DNA from: Pseudoselenomonas ruminantium
Lineage (GTDB): Bacteria > Bacillota > Negativicutes > Selenomonadales > Selenomonadaceae
Direction: 5' to 3'
DNA: 61,772 nt
NCBI RefSeq assembly: GCF_900142515.1
Contig: NZ_FRBC01000022.1
Location: 1-61,772, forward strand
Part shown: positions 1-7,468 of the stretch, piece after piece
Layout of the letters: every line of letters starts with the position of its first letter
How positions within the stretch are numbered: the first letter of the stretch is position 1
The notes under the pieces: model-generated
Database searches by the model: none
The model's input: the letters and a program-made list of their open reading frames with translations, nothing else
What the model was told of the DNA's origin: nothing
Position numbers and translations under genes: made by a program

Positions 1-98
1 CCAGTAAGATTCCTTGAAGAAGACAAGGTAGATAGGTTGGGAGTGGAAGTGCCGTAAGGCATGTAGCGGACCAATACTAATAAATCGAGGGCTTAACT
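1..98 (+). rRNA. 23S rRNA, 3' end (partial)
   Basis: The first ~98 bases carry the conserved tail of bacterial 23S rRNA, including the segment reading GCGGACCAATACTAATAAAT and the terminal helix strand ending in GGGCTTAAC. The gene begins outside the window. The exact 3' end is estimated from the family consensus to within a few bases. Confidence 0.93.
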
Positions 99-285
99 TT
101 TGCTGGCTTGTCCAAGAATTCGAGCGAAAGCGAGAAATGATTGGGAAACAAGCCGCATGCGAAAACGTCCCAAGAATCAAGCCTGAAAGGCGCAGATGAT
201 TGGCTGACGTTGACCGCCAAGACTAGAATGTTCGACATAGAAATTTCTTCTGTATAGTTTTGAGTAGTACATACTCAACTGAATA
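99..285 (+). other. 23S-5S internal transcribed spacer
   Basis: No tRNA is recognisable here. A short perfect hairpin, TTGAGTAGTACATACTCAA, lies just upstream of the 5S gene and could take part in rRNA processing. Otherwise nothing is seen. Confidence 0.6.
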
Positions 286-402
286 TCTGGTGACGATAGC
301 TGAGTGGTTCCACCTGTTCCCATACCGAACACAGTAGTTAAGCACTCATACGCCGAAAGTACTTGTCTGGAGACGGACTGGGAGGATAGGGCGTTGCCAG
401 TT
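286..402 (+). rRNA. 5S rRNA
   Basis: The segment begins TCTGGTGACGATAGC and contains the conserved loop region CCCATACCGAACAC, followed by the GAAAGTAC and GGGAGGATAGG elements. Its 3' end GCGTTGCCAG can pair with the 5' strand. The ~117-nt length is normal. The ends are estimated. Confidence 0.93.
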
Positions 403-408
403 AAGTTA

Positions 409-443
409 AAGGCTTGCTGACGAAAGGTCGGTAAGCCTTTTTC
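409..443 (+). terminator. Intrinsic terminator of the rRNA operon
   Basis: AAGGCTT and AAGCCTT arms enclose an inner GACGAAAGGTC hairpin and are followed by a T-rich run, directly after 5S. Confidence 0.8.
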
Positions 444-457
444 TTGTCAGTTAAGCG

Positions 458-482
458 AAGCACCCGCAGGGGTGCTTTTTTC
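458..482 (+). terminator. Second intrinsic terminator after 5S
   Basis: The stem AGCACCC/GGGTGCT with a short GCAG loop is followed by six T residues. It isolates the recombinase gene from rRNA transcription. Confidence 0.8.
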
Positions 483-544
483 GTGTCTCATTATTTTGTA
501 TCCTAAAACTAACGTGTGCAGTACGAGAAATGGAGGGATACCAT

Positions 545-1471
545 ATGAGAAAACGCAATCCGGATACCACCATGGAGGAAATCGCCCAAGCATGGCTGAT
601 CGCTCAAAAGTCCCGGGTAAAGTCCTCAACCAATGCCATTTATCATTATGGCTGGCAACATTATCTGTCACCGATTTTTGGGACTTTGCAGCCAGCAAGA
701 ATCACGGAGCAGCTGGTGCAAAAATATCTGCAAGCCAAACGGAATCTGTCGGCACTGACCTTGCGCAATCAGGTTATATTGCTTCGGAATATCCTGAAAT
801 TCGCGCAGGAAAAGTATGGGATAGCCACCGACTATAAAGAAATCTGCTTGCCCGCAGCCTATGGTGAGCGCCTGATCATTGCCAATACTACCTGGCGCAG
901 GCTGCAGCATGTTATCCAGGGCGATGACAGCCTGATTGCTGACTGCATAGCGCTGGCCTCTCTTACGGGTATCCGTCTGGGAGAATGCTGTGCCTTGCAG
1001 TGCATGGATATTGATGAAAAGGAACGGCTTATCTATATCCGTCATACCGTTCAGCGTATCAGGACAACGCATGATCTTTTGCGAACAAGATTGGTTGTAA
1101 GTAGCCCTAAGTCCAAGAAGTCCCGCCGTATCATTCCGATTCCGGACAAGCTATGGACACGTATCCAACGCATCTGTATAGGAAAGGAAAAAACAGATTT
1201 TATCTTCGGTAGCAAGGACAGCCCCATGGATCCCCGCCGTCTTCAATATCAGTTCGCGCAATATCTGCGCCGTCATAAGATAAAAGACTTTAATTTTCAT
1301 CAGTTACGTCATAAATTCGCCACTTGCTGTCTGGAACAGAAAATGGATATCAAAGTCCTCAGCGAACTTCTGGGCCACAGCAGCGTATCTGTCACTCTGA
1401 ACTACTACGTTCATCCAGATTTGAATTATAAACGCCGGCAAATCAATAAATTTGCCAATGCATATCAATGA
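545..1471 (+). CDS. Tyrosine site-specific recombinase (phage-integrase family)
   Basis: A 308-residue tyrosine recombinase that should cut and rejoin DNA at paired core sites. The N-terminal ~100 residues fit the SAM-like core-binding domain. The C-terminal catalytic domain shows Arg144 in TGIRLGE, the HxLR box at His252-Arg255, His278 in LLGHSS and the nucleophile Tyr288 in NYYVHPD, so it looks active. An ATG at 530 is in frame, but the ribosome site GGAGGG at 532-537 fits the ATG at 545 better. It sits directly behind an rRNA operon and has its own strong terminator. The next intergenic region carries two inverted core-site-like repeats. Family assignment is firm. Whether it acts as an invertase or an element integrase is inference. 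Confidence 0.92.
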   Translation: MRKRNPDTTMEEIAQAWLIAQKSRVKSSTNAIYHYGWQHYLSPIFGTLQPARITEQLVQKYLQAKRNLSALTLRNQVILLRNILKFAQEKYGIATDYKEICLPAAYGERLIIANTTWRRLQHVIQGDDSLIADCIALASLTGIRLGECCALQCMDIDEKERLIYIRHTVQRIRTTHDLLRTRLVVSSPKSKKSRRIIPIPDKLWTRIQRICIGKEKTDFIFGSKDSPMDPRRLQYQFAQYLRRHKIKDFNFHQLRHKFATCCLEQKMDIKVLSELLGHSSVSVTLNYYVHPDLNYKRRQINKFANAYQ

Positions 1472-1473
1472 TA

Positions 1474-1524
1474 AAAAAGCCACCAGCCCTTGCCTGATAA
1501 GGCAAGTTGCTGATGGCTTCTTTT
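1474..1524 (+). terminator. Long intrinsic terminator after the recombinase gene
   Basis: A near-perfect hairpin pairs AGCCACCAGC with GCTGATGGCT, with an inner TTGCCTGATAAGGCAA stem. A-rich flanks and a TTCTTTT tail could let it work in both directions. It ends one base before the first inverted repeat. Confidence 0.8.
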
Positions 1525-1525
1525 C

Positions 1526-1545
1526 GTATAACTGCACTTTTACGA
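1526..1545 (+). repeat. Inverted repeat copy L (core-site-like palindrome)
   Basis: The 20-mer GTATAACTGCACTTTTACGA matches the reverse complement of positions 1686-1705 at 19 of 20 bases. Each copy is itself a palindrome of 7-bp arms (CGTAWAA/TTTTACG) around an asymmetric 6-bp centre, CTGCAC here. That is the architecture of a tyrosine-recombinase core site. Confidence 0.7.
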
Positions 1546-1685
1546 GAATCCCCCGAAAAACCTCGTATCTCAAAGCTTTCGGCAGATATCGACTCGAAAA
1601 AGCAGACTCCAGTTATCTTTCTTAGTCTATGATTTCTACAAAAATCACTTATTTCCTGCTTTTTTCGACGATTTTTGTATACTTT

Positions 1686-1705
1686 TCGTAAAAGTGCAGT
1701 TTTAC
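1686..1705 (-). repeat. Inverted repeat copy R (core-site-like palindrome)
   Basis: TCGTAAAAGTGCAGTTTTAC is the inverted partner of 1526-1545. It contains the perfect palindrome CGTAAAA-N6-TTTTACG with centre GTGCAG. It ends 19 bp before the probable start codon of the TnpB-like gene. Confidence 0.7.
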
Positions 1706-1723
1706 GAATTTAGGGGAGATGTT

Positions 1724-2869
1724 TTGGTTAGGAAAATTGTGCGCCAATATAATGCAGAACCCATTTCTGATGAGGATATGGAAAAACTTCTGACTGTGGC
1801 ACAGGAGTACCGCAAAGTCAAAAATCATATCTACCAGCGGTACAGTGGCATAAAAAGTCTGGCCAAGGTCTATCAGGGGTACACAATCCAACAGGAACTC
1901 CTTCACGACGATTTTCGTAAAACGGTCAACCTGCCGACAATTTACGTGGTGTTGGCCATCAATGAGGCTTTGGGCAATATCAAGGCACAATGGACGGCTG
2001 TCCGTCAGCAGGTACAGAGAAATGTCAGTCAGCATCCAGATTTTGCTGATGAGGCAAAACATTATCTGCGCTATGTCCTGAAAATGCCTCAGCATCTGGC
2101 GGCAATCCTGAACAGGAAAGCTGTTGAGCTGCCAGAGATATTCAATAGGGATAAGCGGGTGTTGGATAACTATCTTTGCCGTCAGGTGCGTAAGGCAATG
2201 CCTGCCAAACTGGCCGCCAAGGAGAGATTCAGTTTCAGTGTTCCGCCTAAATCCGGTTATCGTTACAAGAATCAAGGTATCTATATATCTACTGCCATTC
2301 CCCGCAAACGTGTTTTTATTCCTCTGACGGATAAAAACATCTATGATCGGGAAATCAAGATACTTTTGAAACCACAGGTAGCGGGTGTGGAAATAAAGAT
2401 ACCCGTAGAAGTAAAAACAAAACCAACCACCAGCACAAAAACGATTGGTGTCACCATTGGCTGGCACAGTATGCTGGTTACGGATCAAGGCCATGAATAT
2501 GGCAGGGATTTTGGCAAATATCAGCAAAAGCTGGTTGTTCTGACCAGACATCAACGTCACATCACCAACCAGCCCGGAAATACTCCAGGACAAAAGAAAT
2601 ATTTGATGAGGCGTCATCGTCTGGAAGAACAGCTGCATAGCTATATCAACCATGCAATCAATCTAATGCTGGATACGGAAGAACCGGGCATTATCTGTAT
2701 CCCGAAGATGCCCGCAGCACAAAGTCGCGACGGCAATAAATACCGGAACCACAGCCTGAATCTCTGGCAAAGAGGCTACATCCGCAGACGCTTGAAACTG
2801 AAATGTGAACTGCGAGGCATCGAAGTCCAGGAGATATACGGGAAACCAACCTTTCCAGATAAATGTTAA
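1724..2869 (+). CDS. TnpB-family (IS605 OrfB-like) protein with inactivated RuvC domain
   Basis: A 381-residue relative of TnpB, the RNA-guided nuclease of IS200/IS605 and IS607 elements. The N-terminal layout (LVRKIVRQYN, then KLLTVAQEYRKVKNH) and the late block NLWQRGYIRRRLKLKCELRG match TnpB. All three catalytic acids are missing. The GIDLG motif reads GVTIG (Thr at ~244). The IVIEDL motif reads ICIPKM (Pro at ~327). The ORF stops at PTFPDKC, at or just before the zinc-ribbon start, so the region carrying the third Asp is absent. An open frame from GTG 1694 exists, but AGGGGAG at 1712-1718 fits TTG 1724. No TnpA gene is nearby. It resembles domesticated nuclease-dead TnpB repressors (TldR). 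A decaying transposon gene is the alternative, though the open frame and good ribosome site argue against simple decay. Confidence 0.75.
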   Translation: MVRKIVRQYNAEPISDEDMEKLLTVAQEYRKVKNHIYQRYSGIKSLAKVYQGYTIQQELLHDDFRKTVNLPTIYVVLAINEALGNIKAQWTAVRQQVQRNVSQHPDFADEAKHYLRYVLKMPQHLAAILNRKAVELPEIFNRDKRVLDNYLCRQVRKAMPAKLAAKERFSFSVPPKSGYRYKNQGIYISTAIPRKRVFIPLTDKNIYDREIKILLKPQVAGVEIKIPVEVKTKPTTSTKTIGVTIGWHSMLVTDQGHEYGRDFGKYQQKLVVLTRHQRHITNQPGNTPGQKKYLMRRHRLEEQLHSYINHAINLMLDTEEPGIICIPKMPAAQSRDGNKYRNHSLNLWQRGYIRRRLKLKCELRGIEVQEIYGKPTFPDKC

Positions 2870-3060
2870 TCATTTTACCGAAGCCTTCGGACTGGAAAAA
2901 GTTTTAACAAAATACACAACGGCCTGAGTAGGCAAGTGTAAAACCTTGCGAAACGGACAGGCCAAGACCCTTGGAACAGCAAGCCTGACGTACAAGGGAG
3001 CGAAGCGCAAGCACTGCCGTTATACCTTATATCGCTTGCAAGCCGCAAGGCTAATATAGA
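2870..3060 (+). ncRNA. Candidate structured RNA downstream of the TnpB-like gene
   Basis: About 190 bp without an ORF holds several stacked hairpins. CCGAAGCCTTCGG lies near 2879-2891. GGCCTG at 2922-2927 pairs with CAGGCC at 2958-2963 around an inner GCAAG/CTTGC stem. GCAAGC near 3008 can pair with GCTTGC near 3034, overlapping a CTTGC-AAGCC-GCAAG hairpin. TnpB guide RNAs are typically made from the 3' end of tnpB and its downstream flank, so this is where a guide scaffold would lie. It could instead be the leader of the glycan operon. Confidence 0.35.
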
Positions 3061-3076
3061 TGGGAGTGACAGCACC

Positions 3077-4573
3077 ATGATGAACCGTAGCACCCAAAAA
3101 GAATTAATCAAACTCCTGCTGCAGCTGAATGAAATGTGGCCGCAAATGGAATTGCAGGACAAAGAGCAACAAATCATGGTGCTGGATATCCTGAACACAG
3201 TAACTTCTAAATGTCAGCAGGACTTCAGCAAGGAAAAGACCGCTGAATATACGGACACCCTGCAAGCATTAGGACAAGTAATCCAATCCACAGACTGGCA
3301 GCATACAAGCAAGGAGGAACTTGCCCAGTGCATCGGCCTGTGTCAGGAAATCATATTGCAGGTAACCAACAATCTTCGGCAGGAAAAGGAAATCAAGAAA
3401 GACATTGTCTTCTTGCCCTACAAAGCTTCCATGTGGGACAGCTTCGAAAGCGTGTGGAAAGCTGCCTATGAGGATAAGGAACATTGCAATACTTATGTAA
3501 TCCCTATCCCATATTGTGATCGCAATCCAGATGGCAGTGTGGCACAATGGCATTGTGAAAAGGAGATGTTTCCCCAATATGTGAAAACACTAGACTGGCA
3601 GACAATAGACCTAAAAGAGTGGCATCCCGATATAATTTTTTTTCACAATCCATATGATGATCTGAATCGTGTTACATCAGTGGAGAGTCGTTTTTATTCG
3701 CGAAATTTGAAGGAATGCACAGACAAACTCGTGTATATTCCTTATTTTGTTTTTGATGAAAATTGCAGTGAGGATGATGTTGGTAATTTTGCCTTGAGTT
3801 TGGGCGTAATAAATTCAGATCGAGTAATCGTGCAATCAGAGTCGATTCGTGATAAATATATTAGTGTTTTGACTAAGAGAACAAATCAAACGAATAGATC
3901 ATACTGGGAGAAACGGATTTTGGGATTAGGTTCTCCTAAAATTGATAAGGTAATAAATAGTGAGCGGGAGGACTTTGATATACCAGTTGGATGGCAAAAT
4001 ATGATAGCTGGAAAAAAAGTCATATTATATATTACAAGTCTTACACCTATGCTGGCAAATACGGATAAAGTTTGTAATAAACTTCGAAGTGTATTTGATA
4101 TATTTAGAAAACAACAAGATGTATTACTTTGGTGGCGTCCACATCCTTTAATGAAAGCATCTATACACTCCATGTGTCCACAAATTGAAAAAGAATATTT
4201 ACAGATAGAAAAGGAATATGTAAAAGAACAATGGGGAATTTATGACGAGACAGGAGATTTGCATCGTGCCATAGCTTTCAGCGATGCTTATTACGGTGAT
4301 GGTAGTAGTGTTCATAAACTATATAGCAGAACACACAAGCCGATATTGATACAACAATATGAAGAGATAAAAGAAATAAAACATTCTTTTCGAAAAAAAT
4401 ATAAAGAAGAAGATATACCGAAGGATTTTAAATCTGGCTTGGTGATGGAAGGAGAGCCATTTGACCTATTTGATCTTATTGAAACGGTGAAAAACGTTAC
4501 TTTTGAGAACATTGTAACAGATTTAGTGGAAAGACCTAAGTGGGATAAAATATGGCTGGAAAAGGATAGTTGA
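3077..4573 (+). CDS. CDP-glycerol glycerophosphotransferase-like protein
   Basis: A 498-residue protein. The C-terminal half resembles CDP-glycerol:polyglycerophosphate transferases, with the WRPHPL motif near residue 353 and GDGSSV near 408. It would transfer a polyol-phosphate unit to a surface polymer from the cytoplasmic side. The first ~110 residues are helical and charged, with no recognised domain. The ribosome site GGGAG at 3062-3066 supports ATG 3077. It is the first gene of the glycan locus. Composition changes inside the gene: roughly balanced up to about 3600, then clearly AT-rich, suggesting a recombinant gene. The donor and acceptor are unknown. Confidence 0.65.
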   Translation: MMNRSTQKELIKLLLQLNEMWPQMELQDKEQQIMVLDILNTVTSKCQQDFSKEKTAEYTDTLQALGQVIQSTDWQHTSKEELAQCIGLCQEIILQVTNNLRQEKEIKKDIVFLPYKASMWDSFESVWKAAYEDKEHCNTYVIPIPYCDRNPDGSVAQWHCEKEMFPQYVKTLDWQTIDLKEWHPDIIFFHNPYDDLNRVTSVESRFYSRNLKECTDKLVYIPYFVFDENCSEDDVGNFALSLGVINSDRVIVQSESIRDKYISVLTKRTNQTNRSYWEKRILGLGSPKIDKVINSEREDFDIPVGWQNMIAGKKVILYITSLTPMLANTDKVCNKLRSVFDIFRKQQDVLLWWRPHPLMKASIHSMCPQIEKEYLQIEKEYVKEQWGIYDETGDLHRAIAFSDAYYGDGSSVHKLYSRTHKPILIQQYEEIKEIKHSFRKKYKEEDIPKDFKSGLVMEGEPFDLFDLIETVKNVTFENIVTDLVERPKWDKIWLEKDS

Positions 4574-4654
4574 AGTCTAAAAACTCTAGAACTAATTAAC
4601 GAAAAATACAGATATTCAAGAATATATAGATTATTTTAGAGATGGGGTGATACA

Positions 4655-5764
4655 ATGGGACAGATTAACGTGACACGTTCTTCTATGCCACATATGGATG
4701 ATTATATTAGTGAAATAAGAGAACTTTGGGATACGCATTGGCTAACGAATATGGGAACAAAACATAGACAACTTCAGGAAGAACTGAAGAAATATCTTGA
4801 TGTACCTAATGTAGGCTTATTTGTGAATGGACATTTGTCACTGGAGTTATCACTTCAAGCTTTGGAACTTTCAGGAGAGGTTATTACGACTCCGTTTACT
4901 TTTGCATCTACAACGCATGCCATCGTACGTAATAAGTTGGAACCTGTATTCTGCGATATTAATCCAGTTGATTTTACTATGGATGTGGAGAAGATAGAGG
5001 CACTGATAACAGATCGTACAACAGCCATTATGCCCGTGCATGTCTATGGGAATGTCTGTGATGTTGAGCGAATTGAACAGATTGCGAAGAGTTACGGTAT
5101 CAAAGTTATATATGATGCTGCACATACCTTTGGCGTGAAATATAAAGGAGTGAGTACAGCTGCCTTTGGTGATGTTTCCTGTTTTAGTTTTCATGCTACG
5201 AAAGTATTTCATACTATTGAAGGCGGAGCAGCATGTTATCGAGATCTAGAAATAGGGCGTAGATTGTCCAAGTTGCGAAACTTTGGTATTCGTGATGAAG
5301 AATGCGTGGATGGAATCGGAGCGAATGCGAAAATGAACGAATTTTGCGCCGCTATGGGAATTTGCAACTTAAGAATAATTGATGAAGAAATTGCAAAACG
5401 AAAGATGGTTGCAGATAGGTATCGTGAAAATCTTGATCATATAGAAGGAATACAACTGAGTCCTTTACAGCAGAATGTAGAGCCAAATTACGCGTATTTC
5501 CCAGTGATTATTCATGAGAATGTTTTCGGAGCTACAAGAAATGATGTTGCTATGGCTTTGGAAAAAGAAGGAATTAAGGCACGAAAGTATTTTTATCCAT
5601 TAACCAATACATTTGATTGTTTTCATGGAAAATTCGATGTAAGCCAAACGCCTGTGGCATTACATATCAGTAAACGAGTGTTGACACTACCACTTTATGC
5701 GAATTTGGCGTTAGATGATGTAGACAAGATTTGTGAGGTTGTGCTATGTGTGAAGAAAAAGTGA
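4655..5764 (+). CDS. DegT/DnrJ/EryC1-family sugar aminotransferase
   Basis: A 369-residue PLP-dependent aminotransferase of the family that converts keto-sugar nucleotides to amino sugars. Seen: TTPFTFASTTHA near residue 78, the cofactor-contacting D-A-A-H-T-F stretch near 155, and the Schiff-base lysine in SFHATKVFHTIEGGA near 183. The length is normal for the family. GGGGTGAT precedes the ATG. Its product would be a 3- or 4-amino sugar that the downstream acyl- and acetyl-transfer genes could modify. A decayed second copy of the same family lies directly downstream. The exact sugar cannot be told. Confidence 0.85.
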   Translation: MGQINVTRSSMPHMDDYISEIRELWDTHWLTNMGTKHRQLQEELKKYLDVPNVGLFVNGHLSLELSLQALELSGEVITTPFTFASTTHAIVRNKLEPVFCDINPVDFTMDVEKIEALITDRTTAIMPVHVYGNVCDVERIEQIAKSYGIKVIYDAAHTFGVKYKGVSTAAFGDVSCFSFHATKVFHTIEGGAACYRDLEIGRRLSKLRNFGIRDEECVDGIGANAKMNEFCAAMGICNLRIIDEEIAKRKMVADRYRENLDHIEGIQLSPLQQNVEPNYAYFPVIIHENVFGATRNDVAMALEKEGIKARKYFYPLTNTFDCFHGKFDVSQTPVALHISKRVLTLPLYANLALDDVDKICEVVLCVKKK

Positions 5765-5858
5765 GTTTATAATTGTTGTACAAGGAGAAAAATGCAAGTG
5801 TTTTATGATATCTCATTTTGTATATTTATCACAGGAATATGTCACTTGTTAGGAGCAG

Positions 5859-6214
5859 TATGATGTACTCTATAATCTGAAGAATTTTGGCATTCGTGGA
5901 CTCGAATTGGTGGTGGTCGTGGGAGTAAATGACAAGATGAATGAGTTGGCGGCTATTATGGGGATGTGCAATTTGAAGCGACATTGCATAGCAATCGAGG
6001 GGAGCTGTAGAGTGTGCGAGAGGTACAGGGATAATTCGGGTAATATTCCTGGTATTATCTTCTTGAATTCGGAAAGTGCGGAGAGTGCTAATTATACATA
6101 TTTTTCTGTGATTGTTAAGAAGTAGTTCCCGCTAAGTCTCAATGAAGTTTATGATAAGTCAGTAGAAAATAGAATTTTTGCTAGGAAGTATTTTTATCCA
6201 TTTACCTGTGACTA
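5859..6214 (+). pseudogene. Decayed second DegT-type aminotransferase (fragment)
   Basis: In one frame this matches the central and C-terminal parts of the intact aminotransferase upstream. YNLKNFGIRG corresponds to SKLRNFGIRD, NDKMNELAAIMGMCNL to NAKMNEFCAAMGICNL, and NYTYFSVIV to NYAYFPVII. After an in-frame TAG at 6123-6125 the match resumes with ARKYFYPFT against ARKYFYPLT, then ends at a second stop. The N-terminal half with the PLP lysine is missing. It is a paralogue remnant from tandem duplication or replacement, not a functional gene. Confidence 0.8.
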
Positions 6215-6407
6215 GGCATGTATTAGAAATAGGTACAGAAATGATTTGTTGCCTGTAGCAAACAAAGGCTTTTGTCAGAAATATACTGACTTTGCCTTTG
6301 ATATGAAGAGCTAGAGATAGAAGGAATGAACATGATTTGCAAAAAATAAAATAAGGACATATTAGATACAGCATTGTAATTATGTTTTTGATAAAGGAGA
6401 ATGAAAG

Positions 6408-6746
6408 ATGGGGAAGGAGTTATCAAATTCAGAAGCTTTAGCCTCTGAATGAGCAGCTAAAGCATTTGAAGATAAATATGAATGAAACTCTTGTAGAACA
6501 ATCACTTATGGAAGAAAAGGCGAAGACAATAAGATTGAAATGAATGTACATGTTGAAGTATATCCAACACAATATGGAGATTCCAATTTACGGAGCGTAT
6601 TTATATTTTGGGAGGAGGTAGGACTAAATGATTTTCGTGATTTAGGTCTTTATGGTAAATATAGTTGTAGCTATAACAAAATGAGATTTGTAGATGATAC
6701 TTTGGTTATAGAAGGCGACTTTGGAATGAAGATTTATATTAATTAA
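6408..6746 (+). pseudogene. Small unknown gene broken by two in-frame TGA codons
   Basis: AAAGGAG at 6393-6399 is correctly spaced from ATG 6408. The frame runs 112 codons to TAA at 6744 but is interrupted by TGA at 6450-6452 and 6483-6485. Both could be former TGG (Trp) codons. The intact tail from the ATG at 6540 encodes 68 residues with no recognised family. Either the gene is decayed, or only the 6540-6746 part is translated. The AT-rich setting matches the neighbouring remnants. Confidence 0.5.
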
Positions 6747-6802
6747 GAGTTATTATTTGCTAGCTTAGCATAAATGACTGTTATGTAGAGTGAGGGATTT
6801 AC

Positions 6803-7444
6803 TTGAAACATTTGATTATCATAGGCGTGGGAGGTTTTGCTAGGGAAGTTTACTGGCATGCGCAGGACTCATTCGGTTATGGGGAAGAGTGGGATTTGAA
6901 GGGCTTCCTTGATGGCGATGTAAGACTGGATATGGAAGAGTATGAGAAATTGGAATTGCCAGTTTTAGGTGATATTAATAGCTATGAGATAGCTGAAGAT
7001 GATGTGTTCTTCTGTGCCATTGGCAATGGGCAGGTTAGGAAAAAGATAGTAGAGAGTGTGCTAGTTAAGGAAGCGAAATTCATATCACTGATTCATAATA
7101 CTGCAATTATTCAAGGGAATGTAAGTTACGGAACAGGAGTTATGTTTGGTCCTAGAACTTGTGTAGGAGATCATGCTGTTATAGGAGATTTTGTTATTTT
7201 AAATACTGCTTCAGCAGTGGGGCATGATGCACGGATTGATGATTATGTCAGTATTATGAGCTATGTGGATATAACTGGCTATAGCCAGCTTGAAGAGGGG
7301 GTCATGTTTGGTAGCGGTGCTAGGATACTTCCTCATGGAAGAGTTGGCGCTTATGCTACTGTAGGTGCCGGAAGTGTTGTTTTGAGGAAAGTAAAGCCTA
7401 GTACTACAGTTTTTGGTAATCCTGCTGTACCTATTGTAAAGTGA
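6803..7444 (+). CDS. PglD/NeuD-type sugar O- or N-acetyltransferase
   Basis: A 213-residue left-handed beta-helix acetyltransferase. The N-terminus (IIIGVGGFAREVY) is the Rossmann-like sugar-nucleotide-binding part of the PglD/NeuD group. The second half has hexapeptide repeats such as VIGDFVILNTASAVGHDARI, with the catalytic His in VGHDA. The end, KPSTTVFGNPAVPIVK, is typical of the family. The start is TTG 6803 with GTGAGGG upstream. It probably acetylates the amino sugar made by the aminotransferase upstream and opens the acyl-activation cassette. The precise substrate is unknown. Confidence 0.85.
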   Translation: MKHLIIIGVGGFAREVYWHAQDSFGYGEEWDLKGFLDGDVRLDMEEYEKLELPVLGDINSYEIAEDDVFFCAIGNGQVRKKIVESVLVKEAKFISLIHNTAIIQGNVSYGTGVMFGPRTCVGDHAVIGDFVILNTASAVGHDARIDDYVSIMSYVDITGYSQLEEGVMFGSGARILPHGRVGAYATVGAGSVVLRKVKPSTTVFGNPAVPIVK

Positions 7445-7468
7445 ATTAAGTAGATAGGAGTTTTTGAA

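Larger units (their letters stand above)
1526..1705. promoter_or_regulatory. Candidate invertible promoter segment
   Basis: Two inverted 20-bp repeats enclose 140 bp lying between the recombinase terminator and the ribosome site of the TnpB-like gene. That gene therefore needs a promoter inside or beside the segment. A -10-like TATACT lies at 1678-1683 and a TATGAT at 1628-1633, neither with a clear -35. Inversion would turn any internal promoter away from the gene. Geometry is seen; inversion is inference. Confidence 0.45.

Noticed and set aside
99-285. A tRNA in the 23S-5S spacer
   Set aside because: No cloverleaf or T-loop signature could be found.
472-837. Open frame overlapping the 5S terminator and recombinase start
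   Set aside because: It is out of frame with the clear recombinase gene and partly translates a terminator.
1724-2869. Interpreting the TnpB-like gene as a Cas12-type CRISPR effector
   Set aside because: No array or adaptation gene is near; the CRISPR array is ~58 kb away with I-F repeats, and the RuvC residues are lost.
1724-3060. A complete IS200/IS605 or IS607 insertion sequence
   Set aside because: No transposase (TnpA or serine recombinase) and no recognisable element ends were found.
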